Below are positions 1 to 8,584 of a stretch of DNA of 64,000 nucleotides, piece after piece. The notes beneath the pieces were generated by a model. The model was not told the DNA's origin and did no database searches. It worked only from the letters and a program-made list of their open reading frames with translations. The stretch is taken from positions 2,771,539-2,835,538 of the forward strand of contig NC_009633.1 in assembly GCF_000016985.1 (NCBI RefSeq), in the 5' to 3' direction. Each line of letters opens with the position of its first letter. Within the stretch, counting starts at the first letter, position 1. The translations under genes were made by a program, and so were the position numbers. This DNA comes from Alkaliphilus metalliredigens QYMF. Lineage in GTDB: Bacteria; Bacillota; Clostridia; Peptostreptococcales; Natronincolaceae.

Positions 1-357
1 TTCTTTTTGGGCTTCAAGTGTTTCAATACCACCTATACCAGAACCTAGTACAACACCAAATCGTTCTTGAACGATTTCTTCTAGATTACATCCACTATCC
101 TCAATGGCTAGTTGCGAGGCGGCCACAGCAAATTGGGTAAATCGATCCATTTTTCTCAGTTCTTTTTTGTCAATATAATCCTCGCCATCAAAGTCTTTCA
201 CAACAGCAGCAATTTTCGTTGGTAATTCTGAGGCATCAAATCGTGTGATTTCACTTACTCCAGATACCCCATTAATTAAAGAGCTCCAAAACTGCTCTTT
301 TCCTACTCCCACAGGAGTAATGCATCCTAATCCAGTTACCACAACTCTTCTATTCAT
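1..357 (-). CDS. fabF: 3-oxoacyl-ACP synthase II (FabF), N-terminal part, cut by window edge
   Basis: The 119 visible codons begin MNRRVVVTGLGCITPVG, the standard N-terminus of beta-ketoacyl-ACP synthase II, which condenses malonyl-ACP with a growing acyl-ACP during fatty acid elongation in the cytosol. The visible part runs to the region GVVLGSGIGGIETL; the catalytic Cys and two His lie beyond the window. The ATG at 357-355 follows a good Shine-Dalgarno sequence (GGAGGG). It is the last visible gene of the fapR-plsX-fab operon, 51 bases after acpP. FabF is distinguished from FabB by gene context rather than by sequence seen here. Confidence 0.93.
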   Translation of the reverse strand, partial: MNRRVVVTGLGCITPVGVGKEQFWSSLINGVSGVSEITRFDASELPTKIAAVVKDFDGEDYIDKKELRKMDRFTQFAVAASQLAIEDSGCNLEEIVQERFGVVLGSGIGGIETLEAQKE

Positions 358-408
358 GACTTCCCTCCTTTATTTACAAAGTCCCGATAATCATCGGGAC
401 CTTTTTAT

Positions 409-639
409 TTATTGATTGGCTTCTACGTATTTTACGATGTCTCCGATATTTTTAAATTTTTCAGCTTCTTCGTCTGGTACTTCAATGCCAAATGCATCTT
501 CAATTTCCATGATAATTTCAACAGCATCTAAAGAATCAGCCTCTAAGTCACCCATTAATGATGTTTCTCCCTTAACCTCACTTACGTCGCTAAGTCCTAA
601 TTGCTCTCCAATAATTTTTACAACTTTTTCAAATATCAT
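409..639 (-). CDS. acpP: acyl carrier protein
   Basis: This 76-residue acidic protein carries the DSL motif at residues 35-37 (EADSLDAVEI), where Ser36 receives the 4'-phosphopantetheine arm. It shuttles growing acyl chains between the Fab enzymes encoded on either side (fabG upstream, fabF downstream). Length and sequence are typical of bacterial AcpP (about 76-80 residues). A GGAGG Shine-Dalgarno sequence precedes the ATG. Cotranscription with fabG and fabF is inferred from spacing and shared strand. Confidence 0.97.
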   Translation of the reverse strand: MIFEKVVKIIGEQLGLSDVSEVKGETSLMGDLEADSLDAVEIIMEIEDAFGIEVPDEEAEKFKNIGDIVKYVEANQ

Positions 640-734
640 TTTATATTCCTCCTCAGATTTTTAATGATTTTAATTTCTAGTTTACTTGTATATTAATTAA
701 TGCTGTTAAACCTCATCATTGATACAGTTCCAAC

Positions 735-1481
735 TTATATGTTCATGCCACCATCAACATGAATGACTTGACCCGTTATATAGTGTGCCTCTTCACTACT
801 TAAAAAGGCAACTAGATTGGCAATATCCTCGGGCCGACCATATCTTTTCAAAGGAATTCCTTCTATTAATCCTTCTTTCACACTTTCTCCTAAGACTGCA
901 GTCATATCAGTTTCAATGAACCCAGGGGCAACTGCATTGACGTTAATCCCTTTGCTTGCTAGTTCCTTAGCCATGGATTTTGTAAATCCAATCACTCCAG
1001 CCTTTGAGGCACTGTAGTTGCTTTGCCCAGCATTACCTGATACACCTACTACTGATGAAATATTGATTATTTTTCCTTTTTTTTGTTTTATCATCTTTCT
1101 AGCAAAAGCTTTAGTACATAAAAATACACCCTTTAAATTCACTTCCATGACAGAATCCCAGTCACTTTCTTTCATTCGAATAAGCAAATTATCCCTTGTA
1201 ATTCCAGCATTATTCACCAGAATATCAATGCTTTCGAACTGTTGTTCAAAACTTTCTAGCATAAATTTAACATCCTCTGCACTAGCAACATTACCCTTCA
1301 ATGCCAAGGCTCTTACCCCTAATGCCTCAATTTCTTTGACTACAGCTTGAGCAGCCTCTTCATTGCTGGTAAAGTTAATTACGACATTTGACCCGCAACG
1401 AGCTAATTTCAATGCAATGGCCTTTCCAATTCCTCTGGACCCACCTGTTACAAAAGCTACTTTCCCTTGTAATTTCAACAA
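735..1481 (-). CDS. fabG: 3-oxoacyl-ACP reductase FabG
   Basis: This 248-residue short-chain dehydrogenase performs the NADPH-dependent reduction of 3-oxoacyl-ACP in fatty acid elongation. The nucleotide-binding motif GGSRGIGKA lies near the N-terminus, NNAG near residue 90, and the active-site YSASK at about residues 155-159; the C-terminus HVDGGMNI is typical of FabG. The start is TTG (1481), with a second TTG directly after it, behind the Shine-Dalgarno sequence AGGAGGG. It begins only 8 bases after the fabD stop, which fits one operon and ACP-linked substrates rather than a free alcohol dehydrogenase. Confidence 0.96.
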   Translation of the reverse strand: MLKLQGKVAFVTGGSRGIGKAIALKLARCGSNVVINFTSNEEAAQAVVKEIEALGVRALALKGNVASAEDVKFMLESFEQQFESIDILVNNAGITRDNLLIRMKESDWDSVMEVNLKGVFLCTKAFARKMIKQKKGKIINISSVVGVSGNAGQSNYSASKAGVIGFTKSMAKELASKGINVNAVAPGFIETDMTAVLGESVKEGLIEGIPLKRYGRPEDIANLVAFLSSEEAHYITGQVIHVDGGMNI

Positions 1482-1489
1482 AATCCCTC

Positions 1490-2434
1490 CTATTGATATT
1501 GACTTCTCACCTTATTAAAACCTTCTACATCTTCAATTTGATGAGTCGTCACGTTTTTTCCTAATTGCTTAGCAATTCTCTTTATGAACCCAGTTAAAGC
1601 TTTTCCTGGTCCAATTTCAACAAAAGTCTCAACACCTTCATTAAGCATTAATACAATTGAATCCTCCCATAAAACTGATTGACTCACTTGTTGTACCAAT
1701 GAGGAGACAACTTCTTCTTTATTCTTAAGTATTTTGGCTTTTACATTGGTCACAACAGGTATCTCTGGATCTGAAAAATGATATCCTTCAAGATCCATCC
1801 TTAACTTTTCACCTGCAGGTATAAGTAGACTTGAGTGAAATGGCGCACTGACAGGCAATATAACTGCCTTTTTCGCACCAAAGTTCATGGCTTCTTTCAC
1901 AGCTCTTTCAACTGCTTTCACTTCACCTGAAATCACAATTTGCCCAGGACTATTATAATTTGCGGTTTCTACAATTCCATACTCTTGACAATTTACCAAG
2001 CATTTTTGTAGTGTGTCACGATCTAATCCTAAAATAGCAGCCATTGTTCCCACTCCAACTGGAACAGCCTCCTGCATATATTTACCTCTTTTTTTCACAA
2101 GTTGCACTGCATCTCTGAAACTGAGAACTTCTGCCTTCACCAAGGATGTATATTCACCCAAACTCAATCCAGCCGTCATATGACAGGGAATGCCTACTTC
2201 TTCGATGACCTTAAGCATTGCAAAGCTTGTAGTTAAAATAGCAGGTTGTGTGTTTTCTGTTTTAATCAACTCTTCCTTTGGTCCATCAGAGCAAAGACGA
2301 TACATATCCATTTTCAGATAATCTGATGCCTCTTCATATATACGTTTAGCAACAGGAAATACATCCACAAAATCCTTACCCATCCCAACATATTGTGCAC
2401 CCTGTCCCGGAAATACAAAGGCTGTTTTCCCCAT
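1490..2434 (-). CDS. fabD: malonyl-CoA:ACP transacylase FabD
   Basis: This 314-residue protein transfers malonyl from CoA to ACP, supplying the extender unit. It opens with FVFPGQGAQYVGMG and has the nucleophile elbow GLSLGEY, where the His of the classical GHSLG is Leu, a variant common in Firmicutes; the catalytic His is in VSAPFHSSLL and the IGPGKALTGF segment is near the C-terminus. It sits between fabK and fabG with gaps of 4 and 8 bases, so translation is probably tightly coupled. Confidence 0.96.
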   Translation of the reverse strand: MGKTAFVFPGQGAQYVGMGKDFVDVFPVAKRIYEEASDYLKMDMYRLCSDGPKEELIKTENTQPAILTTSFAMLKVIEEVGIPCHMTAGLSLGEYTSLVKAEVLSFRDAVQLVKKRGKYMQEAVPVGVGTMAAILGLDRDTLQKCLVNCQEYGIVETANYNSPGQIVISGEVKAVERAVKEAMNFGAKKAVILPVSAPFHSSLLIPAGEKLRMDLEGYHFSDPEIPVVTNVKAKILKNKEEVVSSLVQQVSQSVLWEDSIVLMLNEGVETFVEIGPGKALTGFIKRIAKQLGKNVTTHQIEDVEGFNKVRSQYQ

Positions 2435-2438
2435 ATTC

Positions 2439-3389
2439 TTATTCCTCCTTGCTCAATCTATTAACAATCTCAAGTTGCATTTTAGCATCCATCATAATTT
2501 CTTCAATGATTGCCTTGCAAGGCATTATTTCTTTTACTAATGATGCAATTTGACCTGCCATAATAGAACCTTCTTCCATATCTCCTTCAACTACCGCAAG
2601 TCTTAACTTCCCTAGTCCTAATTCTTCTAACTCATTTGGTAAAGCCCCTTCCTTTTCCAGACGGGCAAATTCTCTAGATAATTTATTTCTTAGTACCCTG
2701 ACAGGGTGACCTGTGGTTCTAGCACTAATAATGGCATCTCGATCCCCTGCTTTTATAATTTTCTCTTTATAATTTTCATGTACAGTGCCTTCTTCTGCAC
2801 AAATAAATCTAGTTCCAATTTGTACCCCCTCAGCCCCAAGGGAAATAGCCCCTAAGAACCCTCGTCCATCAGCAATTCCTCCCGCAGCAATCACGGGAAT
2901 AGAAACTTCATTGGCTACTTGGGGAACCAGAACCATTGTTGTTAATTCTCCAATATGTCCTCCTGCTTCTGTTCCCTCTACGATAACCGCATCAGCCCCT
3001 AACTTTTCCATTCTTTTGGCTAGGGCTACCGATGGCACTACAGGAATGATTTTTGTGCCAATTGCCCTAAGCTTAGGCATATACTTACCAGGGTTTCCAG
3101 CCCCAGTTGTGATGACAGCTATTTTCTCTTCATAAACAACTTGCATGACCTCTTCAATGAAGGGTGAAAGTAACATCACATTAACACCAAAGGGCTTCTT
3201 AGTCATTTTTTTAGCTTTTTGAATTTCATTTTTAACAATATCTGCTGGTGCGTTACCTGCTGCAATAATTCCTAAGCCACCGGCCTCTGAAACTGCTGCA
3301 GCCAGCTCAGCAGTCGCTACCCAGGCCATTCCGCCTTGAATAATTGGGTATTTAATATCTAAAATATCGCATAGTCTAGTATGAAACAT
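2439..3389 (-). CDS. fabK: FMN-dependent enoyl-ACP reductase II (FabK)
   Basis: This 316-residue protein of the nitronate monooxygenase/FabK TIM-barrel family catalyses the last step of each elongation cycle, NAD(P)H- and FMN-dependent reduction of trans-2-enoyl-ACP. Seen: the N-terminal YPIIQGGMAWVA, the VIVEGTEAGGHIG loop, and phosphate-binding segments IPVIAAGGIADGRG and GAEGVQIGTRF. Its place inside a fab operon, one base after the fabH gene in order, argues for FabK rather than 2-nitropropane dioxygenase. No FabI-like reductase appears in this window. FabK enzymes are known to be insensitive to triclosan. Confidence 0.93.
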   Translation of the reverse strand: MFHTRLCDILDIKYPIIQGGMAWVATAELAAAVSEAGGLGIIAAGNAPADIVKNEIQKAKKMTKKPFGVNVMLLSPFIEEVMQVVYEEKIAVITTGAGNPGKYMPKLRAIGTKIIPVVPSVALAKRMEKLGADAVIVEGTEAGGHIGELTTMVLVPQVANEVSIPVIAAGGIADGRGFLGAISLGAEGVQIGTRFICAEEGTVHENYKEKIIKAGDRDAIISARTTGHPVRVLRNKLSREFARLEKEGALPNELEELGLGKLRLAVVEGDMEEGSIMAGQIASLVKEIMPCKAIIEEIMMDAKMQLEIVNRLSKEE

Positions 3390-3390
3390 A

Positions 3391-4404
3391 TTATCCCTCC
3401 TGTAGCACTTTTTTAGTCCATTTTAATACAGATGAGGCCCAAGTTAATCCGCCCCCGAATCCGACTAACACAACAATATCTTCCTCTTTTATGCATCCTT
3501 CTCTATAAGCTTCGTCTAAAGCTACAGGGATAGATGCTGCAGACATATTACCGTATTGATCCAAATTCACATGAACCTTATCCATTGGGAGGTTTAATCG
3601 TTTTGCTGCCGCCTCAATAATCCGAATATTTGCTTGATGAGGTACCAAGTAATCAACTTCATCTAAGCTAATATTACTTTTTTCCAATACTGCTAATGCA
3701 GCCTTACCCATGACCCTAACTGCAAATTTGAATACTTCACTTCCATCCATTGTGATACAGTGTAAGTTTTGATCAATGTTATCTTTATTGATGGGCATTC
3801 TTGTTCCACCACCTGGTATTGTTAGCACATCGCCTTTTGTACCATCGGCACCCATGTATGAAGATAAGATACCTTTGCCCTCATCCACTGGCTGTAGAAA
3901 AACAGCCCCAGCCCCATCACCAAATAAGACACAGGTATTTCGATCTTCCCAATTCAAGACTTTTGTAAGGGTTTCTGCACCAACAACAAGTGCATTACGG
4001 TAAAATCCAGTTTTAATAAACTGTTCTGCAACTGTCATGGCATACAAAAATCCTGTACAAACAGCCACTACGTCAAAAGCGCTGGCCTTATTGGCCCCTA
4101 TATTCTTCTGTACAATACATGCTGTGGATGGAAAAGGCATATCTGGCGTGCAGGTCGCAACAATAATTAAGTCTACATCTTCTGCCTTGATATTTGCATC
4201 TGCCAATGCTTTCTCCGCTGCTTTTGTTGCTAAGTCAGAAGTTGCTGTCTGGTCGTCAGCGACCCGGCGACTTCCAATACCTGTTCGTGTTCTAATCCAT
4301 TCATCAGAAGTATCTACTGTTTTTTCCAATTCAATATTAGATACAACTCTTTCAGGTAGATAACTTCCGATTCCTGTTATCCCTACTGATAAAAGCTTAT
4401 TCAA
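3391..4404 (-). CDS. fabH: 3-oxoacyl-ACP synthase III (FabH)
   Basis: FabH starts fatty acid synthesis by condensing acyl-CoA with malonyl-ACP. The catalytic Cys is in [10 protein letters not shown] (about residue 116), the His in VPHQANIRI and the Asn in [11 protein letters not shown]. The reading frame is open upstream to a GTG at 4434, but the Shine-Dalgarno sequence TGGAGG lies 9 bases before a TTG at 4404, and the protein from there ([17 protein letters not shown], 337 aa) matches the usual FabH start, so TTG is chosen. This start overlaps the plsX stop (TTGAATAA), suggesting translational coupling. Confidence 0.95.
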
Positions 4405-5404
4405 TAAAATCAGCCTCCAAACTTTCAATTTCACTCACAATATCGCCAACCACATCGTTGTTCACAAAGCTTATACCTTGTCGAATGGCATTTTTAATGG
4501 CCTTGGCATCAGAGCTCCCATGGGCTTTAATCAGAACTCCATTAACTCCCAAAAAAGGGGCTCCCCCATATTCACTATAATCAAATCGTGCTTTAAAAAT
4601 CTTCAAACTTGGTTTTAATAATAAAGCACCAATTTTTGTTATATTATTTTTCAAAAAAGCCTTTTTCAATTCACTAAAGATTGTGGTAGCTAACCCTTCG
4701 GTGAGTTTCAATATAATGTTTCCAGTGAATCCGTCACATAAAATCACATCAGCATAACCTAACGGGATGTCTCGAGCTTCTACATTTCCTTTAAACTGGA
4801 AGGGTCCCCTTTGACATACTTTATATGCTTCCTTGGTTATGTCATTGCCTTTTCCTTCTTCAATTCCAATGTTTACTGTACAAACCTGTGGCTCTTCAAT
4901 TCCCAGCACCTTGTTTGCATAAATATTTCCCATAATTCCAAATTCCAGAAAATTTCTAGGCTTACAGTCTGCATTAGCGCCTCCATCAATCAGTACCGAA
5001 ACACCCTTGCTGGTAGGATACACTGGCGCCAAGGCAGGACGATCAATTCCTTTAATTCTACCTAAAATCAGAAGTCCTCCAGCTAGCAATGCACCTGTAT
5101 TCCCCGCTGAAACGATGGCATCCGCTTTCTTTTCCTTCACTAAATTTAACGCAACCACCATTGAAGAATCTTTCTTTCTTCTGATAGCGGCTACTGGTTT
5201 GTCTTCATTTTTAATTTGCTCACTACAATGAATGATTTCTATTTTATCCTTAGAATATTCATATTGACTTAATTCACTTTTTAAAATCTTTTCATCACCT
5301 GTTAAGATCACATTCACATCGTATTCTTTAACCGCCTCAACAGCTCCTAACACAATTATTCTAGCGCCATGGTCCCCTCCCATAGCATCTATTGCAATTT
5401 TCAT
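4397..5404 (-). CDS. plsX: phosphate acyltransferase PlsX
   Basis: This 335-residue protein converts acyl-ACP to acyl-phosphate, the acyl donor for PlsY in phospholipid synthesis, and so links the fab genes to membrane lipid. The N-terminus [14 protein letters not shown] and the segments [13 protein letters not shown] and [12 protein letters not shown] are characteristic of PlsX. It follows fapR by 15 bases and its stop codon overlaps the fabH TTG start. A gap-free fapR-plsX-fab arrangement is usual in Firmicutes. A peripheral membrane location is known for the family, not visible here. Confidence 0.97.
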
Positions 5405-5419
5405 AAAACTTCTCTCCTT

Positions 5420-6001
5420 TTACTTGATTGCGACTAAAATAAATTTCCCTCTGAAGACTGGTATTTGGTTTACGTGAATTTTAACATGAACAAAGTGATT
5501 GTTTCCCCTCACTCTTACCACCTCAGCCTTAGCCACTAATTTATCTCCTGCACTGACAGGATTCAGGTATTTAATATTTGATACGCCGGTTAAGGCAACT
5601 TCTGCATCAATGACTGCCATAGCTAAAGATTCAGCCTGTGAAAAAATGTGATGCCCTCGAACAATTTTTGTTTTGCTAAAGGCCATCTCTTCTGTGGTTT
5701 CTAATAGAGATATTCCACTTTCCCCAAGAGTTAAATCAACTAATTCTCCAACAATCTCAGTTCCACCGATACTTCTTACTTTATCATAGTTTTTCTTTGC
5801 TACATTTTTTACCCGTTGCCTCAGTTCAGGGATTCCTAATTCCAAACGGTCTAACCTGATGGTTTGGATGCTAACAGAGAACCTTGTGGATAACGCTTCA
5901 TCAGTTACAAAAGGATCTATTTTCAATAATTCTAATAATTGTGCTTGTCTTGTTGATTTATTTGATTTATTTGATTTATTTGATTTTTTAACTTCATTCA
6001 T
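5420..6001 (-). CDS. fapR: fatty acid biosynthesis repressor FapR
   Basis: FapR is a DeoR-type HTH repressor whose hot-dog domain binds malonyl-CoA, which releases it from lipid-gene operators. Seen: an HTH ([32 protein letters not shown] is the region, about residues 33-65) followed by a hot-dog domain with [17 protein letters not shown]. The open frame starts at a GTG (6010) that lies inside the Shine-Dalgarno sequence AGAGGTG; the ATG at 6001, 8 bases after AGAGG, is the better start (193 aa). The N-terminus carries a (SNK) run encoded by 9-bp tandem repeats. First gene of the plsX-fab operon and probably self-regulated through the operator at 6028-6050. Confidence 0.94.
   Translation of the reverse strand: MNEVKKSNKSNKSNKSTRQAQLLELLKIDPFVTDEALSTRFSVSIQTIRLDRLELGIPELRQRVKNVAKKNYDKVRSIGGTEIVGELVDLTLGESGISLLETTEEMAFSKTKIVRGHHIFSQAESLAMAVIDAEVALTGVSNIKYLNPVSAGDKLVAKAEVVRVRGNNHFVHVKIHVNQIPVFRGKFILVAIK
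5953..5988. repeat. four tandem 9-bp units inside fapR
   Basis: The unit TTGATTTAT occurs four times in a row, the last copy with one mismatch. On the coding strand it specifies the [11 protein letters not shown] stretch near the FapR N-terminus, before the HTH. Being in frame, gain or loss of units would change only the linker length. Confidence 0.85.
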
Positions 6002-6027
6002 AAAAAGCACCTCTTTAGCACTAATTT

Positions 6028-6050
6028 TTAGTACCTGGTTCTAGAGTTAG
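6028..6050. promoter_or_regulatory. candidate FapR operator
   Basis: The stretch starts TTAGTACCTGG and ends GAGTTAG; it shares the TTAGTACC half-site known from Bacillus FapR operators and has a degenerate inverted second half. It overlaps the promoter's transcription start region, between the -10 box (6049-6054) and the fapR start codon, which is the position expected for autorepression. A second TTAG-CTAA quasi-palindrome lies at 6015-6024. The match is by eye. Confidence 0.6.
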
Positions 6051-6077
6051 TATATATTACTATACCTTAAAAATCAA
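6049..6077 (-). promoter_or_regulatory. sigma-A promoter of fapR-plsX-fab operon
   Basis: On the minus strand TTGATT (6077-6072) is separated by exactly 17 bases from TATACT (6054-6049). The start point would lie near 6042, about 40 bases before the fapR ATG and inside the candidate FapR operator. Confidence 0.7.
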
Positions 6078-6173
6078 GGGTAATTTCACATTTATAAAGA
6101 TTAATTATCACATTATTTTCTATGAAAAACAATCATTTCATATCAGTAAGTACAAGATGTTTCGCATTTTTGA

Positions 6174-6210
6174 CAATAAAAAAATAGTAATGAACACTCA
6201 TTACTATTTT
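6174..6210 (-). terminator. rho-independent terminator after rpmF
   Basis: A perfect 13-bp inverted repeat (AAAATAGTAATGA, arms 6181-6193 and 6198-6210, 4-base loop) lies 19 bases after the rpmF stop and is followed on the minus strand by a T-rich tract. It separates the ylbN-rpmF transcript from the fapR promoter downstream. Confidence 0.8.
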
Positions 6211-6229
6211 CTAGCCTTACAATCATACT

Positions 6230-6409
6230 TTATTCAGCTGCTATAACCTCTTTACCATTGTAATGACCACAATCTGGACACACACGGTGAGGTAATTTCG
6301 TCTCATGACATTGTGGACACTTTACATATCCAGGAGCAACGAATTTAGAATTTGAAGCTCTCCTCATATCTCTTTTAGACTTGCTTGTCTTCCGCTTTGG
6401 TACTGCCAT
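6230..6409 (-). CDS. rpmF: 50S ribosomal protein L32
   Basis: A 59-residue basic protein starting [18 protein letters not shown], the standard L32 N-terminus. It carries a zinc ribbon with two Cys pairs (CPQC and CPDC at about residues 31-34 and 45-48), so this is the zinc-binding form. The ATG at 6409 follows a strong AAGGAGGTG. It lies 14 bases after the DUF177 gene, the pairing conserved across bacteria, and ends before a clear terminator. Confidence 0.97.
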   Translation of the reverse strand: MAVPKRKTSKSKRDMRRASNSKFVAPGYVKCPQCHETKLPHRVCPDCGHYNGKEVIAAE

Positions 6410-6423
6410 GTTTACACACCTCC

Positions 6424-6945
6424 TTAATCCTGTTGTAATAGTTTCTTTAACTTAGTCAACCGAGGATCTACATCATGATCTTCAGCTAATGTGCACTGAC
6501 ATATCTCTTTGTTGAGACTCTTACCACACTGACTGCAAAGACCCTTGCAATCATTATCACAAATTAACTTCATGGGTAAGCTTATGATTAATTGATCTAC
6601 AACCACCTTTTCAAGGTCAATTGTATTATCCTCATAAAACAGAACATCATCTTCTTCTTCTTCATCAGTAGACTGGTCATTAAGCATTAATTCAGCATTA
6701 ATCCTCGAATAGAATGCATGAATAAAAGGTTCTAGGCACCTACCACAATTGACTTCTAATTTTCCTTCATAAGTACAAGTCAAATATAGTTGTTCGTTGA
6801 CAGCATAAATATTGCCCATTACCTGTATTGGCGACATCATTTTTAATTCTTCGCCATGATACATAATAGTATCAAGATTTAAAAGAAAGTTCAAGTCAAC
6901 TTTATCGCTTTCTTTTTTAATTAGATTTTTCAAATCTAATTTCAA
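6424..6945 (-). CDS. ylbN: DUF177 / YceD-family protein (YlbN)
   Basis: A member of the DUF177 (YceD) family found next to rpmF in most bacteria; in plants a homologue acts in 23S rRNA accumulation, but the bacterial role is not settled. Seen: an acidic DEEEEDD patch in the middle and C-terminal paired cysteines ([23 protein letters not shown]) that could bind zinc. The frame is open to a TTG at 6984 without a ribosome site; the TTG at 6945, 8 bases after AGAGG, gives a 173-residue protein beginning [12 protein letters not shown], the usual start for the family. Probable cotranscription with rpmF. Confidence 0.85.
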   Translation of the reverse strand: MKLDLKNLIKKESDKVDLNFLLNLDTIMYHGEELKMMSPIQVMGNIYAVNEQLYLTCTYEGKLEVNCGRCLEPFIHAFYSRINAELMLNDQSTDEEEEDDVLFYEDNTIDLEKVVVDQLIISLPMKLICDNDCKGLCSQCGKSLNKEICQCTLAEDHDVDPRLTKLKKLLQQD

Positions 6946-7095
6946 ATCAATCACCTCTAAACTCTCACAAAATTGATTATACAAACGAATAAAAGCTTTG
7001 TCAAGTATTTTATCTTGATAGCCCTATAAATCGAGATAAATTCAGAATCAATTTGCTTCCTAGTGAATTTCATCCCCACTACCTTTAATAAATGA

Positions 7096-8286
7096 CTAGA
7101 TCAAAGATTTTGTTTCTCTTGCAATGGCTAATTCCTCATTAGTTGGAATTAACAGTACCTTTGTGGGGGTATCGTCAGTTGATACCACAGTCTCTTTTCC
7201 CCGCACATTATTCTTGGTGTTATCAATTTTAATTCCTAAAAATTCTAGCCCTTCACATATAGACTTTCGTGTTTCAGGTGAATTTTCTCCTAACCCAGCA
7301 GTAAATACAACTGCATCTACCCCACCCATTTCAGCAGCATAGGCTCCAATATATTTTTTAACCCTCTTATAATATACATCTAAGGCTAGCTGAGCTCTTT
7401 TGTTTCCTTCTTTAACTGCAACTTCAATATCTCTAAAATCACTACTTACGCCGGATAGACCGTAGACACCAGACTGTTTATTCATAATTGCATTTACTTG
7501 ATTATGATCTATTTTTTCTTTTTCCATTAAGAAAGTGACAATAGCAGGATCCATGTCCCCACATCTTGTTCCCATTACCAATCCTTCAAGTGGTGTGAAC
7601 CCCATGCTAGTATCAACAGAAATGCCACCGTCAACAGCTGTGATGCTGGCGCCATTGCCTAAATGACATGCGATTATTTTAAGATCTTCTATTGGTCTTT
7701 CTAGAATTTCAGCCGCTTTCATAGCCACATATTTATGTGATGTTCCATGGAAGCCATATCTTCTAATTTTGTGTTTTTCATATAACTCATATGGCAGTGC
7801 ATACATATAAGAAGATTCTGGCATTGTTTGATGGAAAGCAGTATCAAAAACCCCTACCATTGGTACATTGGGCAGTATTTCTTGACATGCCTCAATTCCC
7901 ATTAAGTTTGGTGGATTATGTAGTGGCGCTAGATCAGAACACTCTTCCAGGGCATTCTTTACATCATCAGTGACAACAACCGAACTAGAAAAACGCTCTC
8001 CCCCATGGACAACTCGATGCCCTACAGCTGCAATCTCATCCATTGATTTAATGGCACCATAATTTTCATCAATTAATGCTTCTAATACAATTTTAATCGC
8101 TGTTTTATGATTTTCCATTGGCTGTTCAATTGTGACTTTTTCCTTACCAGATGCTTCATGCTTAACACGGGCTCCAGCAATTCCAATACGTTCTGCTAAA
8201 CCGATTGCTAGCACCTCTTCATTCTCCATATTAATGAGTTGGTACTTCAACGAAGAACTACCACAATTCATCACTAAAATTTTCAT
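7096..8286 (-). CDS. ackA: acetate kinase
   Basis: Acetate kinase (396 aa) interconverts acetyl phosphate plus ADP and acetate plus ATP, the energy-yielding end step of acetate fermentation. Signatures seen: [17 protein letters not shown] at the start, GHRVVHGG near residue 95, and [11 protein letters not shown] plus [23 protein letters not shown] (ATP and substrate region). The length is typical. A good promoter lies upstream. No phosphotransacetylase gene is adjacent. Its divergent neighbour tmcAL consumes acetate, an interesting but unproved link. Confidence 0.97.
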   Translation of the reverse strand: MKILVMNCGSSSLKYQLINMENEEVLAIGLAERIGIAGARVKHEASGKEKVTIEQPMENHKTAIKIVLEALIDENYGAIKSMDEIAAVGHRVVHGGERFSSSVVVTDDVKNALEECSDLAPLHNPPNLMGIEACQEILPNVPMVGVFDTAFHQTMPESSYMYALPYELYEKHKIRRYGFHGTSHKYVAMKAAEILERPIEDLKIIACHLGNGASITAVDGGISVDTSMGFTPLEGLVMGTRCGDMDPAIVTFLMEKEKIDHNQVNAIMNKQSGVYGLSGVSSDFRDIEVAVKEGNKRAQLALDVYYKRVKKYIGAYAAEMGGVDAVVFTAGLGENSPETRKSICEGLEFLGIKIDNTKNNVRGKETVVSTDDTPTKVLLIPTNEELAIARETKSLI

Positions 8287-8356
8287 TTTGTTTCCTCCTT
8301 TTTTAACTTATATGTATTTGATAAAAAAATGTCGCACCAATATTATTAACACTACA

Positions 8357-8385
8357 ATAATATAAGATTTTGTATACAATTGCAA
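8357..8385 (-). promoter_or_regulatory. sigma-A promoter of ackA
   Basis: On the minus strand TTGCAA (8385-8380) and TATTAT (8362-8357) are spaced by 17 bases. The ackA start codon lies about 70 bases downstream, preceded by AAGGAGG. Confidence 0.65.
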
Positions 8386-8466
8386 GTTTTTTAAAGTTAT
8401 TTGTCCTTAAGATTCAATAATCATTGATACTTTTTGTTTTTCTAAATATAATAATAGTTAACGTGT

Positions 8467-8555
8467 TTATATAAATAATTAGCTCAATAGCACAGGTGTT
8501 TTCTATCAAGCTAAAAACTCATTATTTATATAAGAGTATTGCTAATTTCTACTCT
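8467..8555. promoter_or_regulatory. nested inverted repeats in the tmcAL leader
   Basis: A perfect 13-bp inverted repeat (TTATATAAATAAT at 8467-8479, complement at 8521-8533) encloses shorter nested pairs: TAGCT/AGCTA (8480-8484 with 8509-8513) and ATAG/CTAT (8487-8490 with 8503-8506). A second small hairpin (AGAGTA with TACTCT) follows at about 8534-8555. No T-run follows the large stem, so it is not a classical terminator. It lies just before the tmcAL ribosome site; whether it is a structured leader RNA, an operator or chance is open. Confidence 0.4.
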
Positions 8556-8584
8556 AATTATTCTAATACGATATAGGAGGTACT

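Noticed and set aside
1490-2434. FabD active-site His replaced by Leu (GLSLG) as a sign of inactivity
   Set aside because: The nucleophilic Ser and the distal catalytic His are intact and this variant is common in Firmicutes.
8467-8533. tRNA-like fold before tmcAL
   Set aside because: No CCA end, no T-loop or anticodon arm; only nested AT-rich stems.
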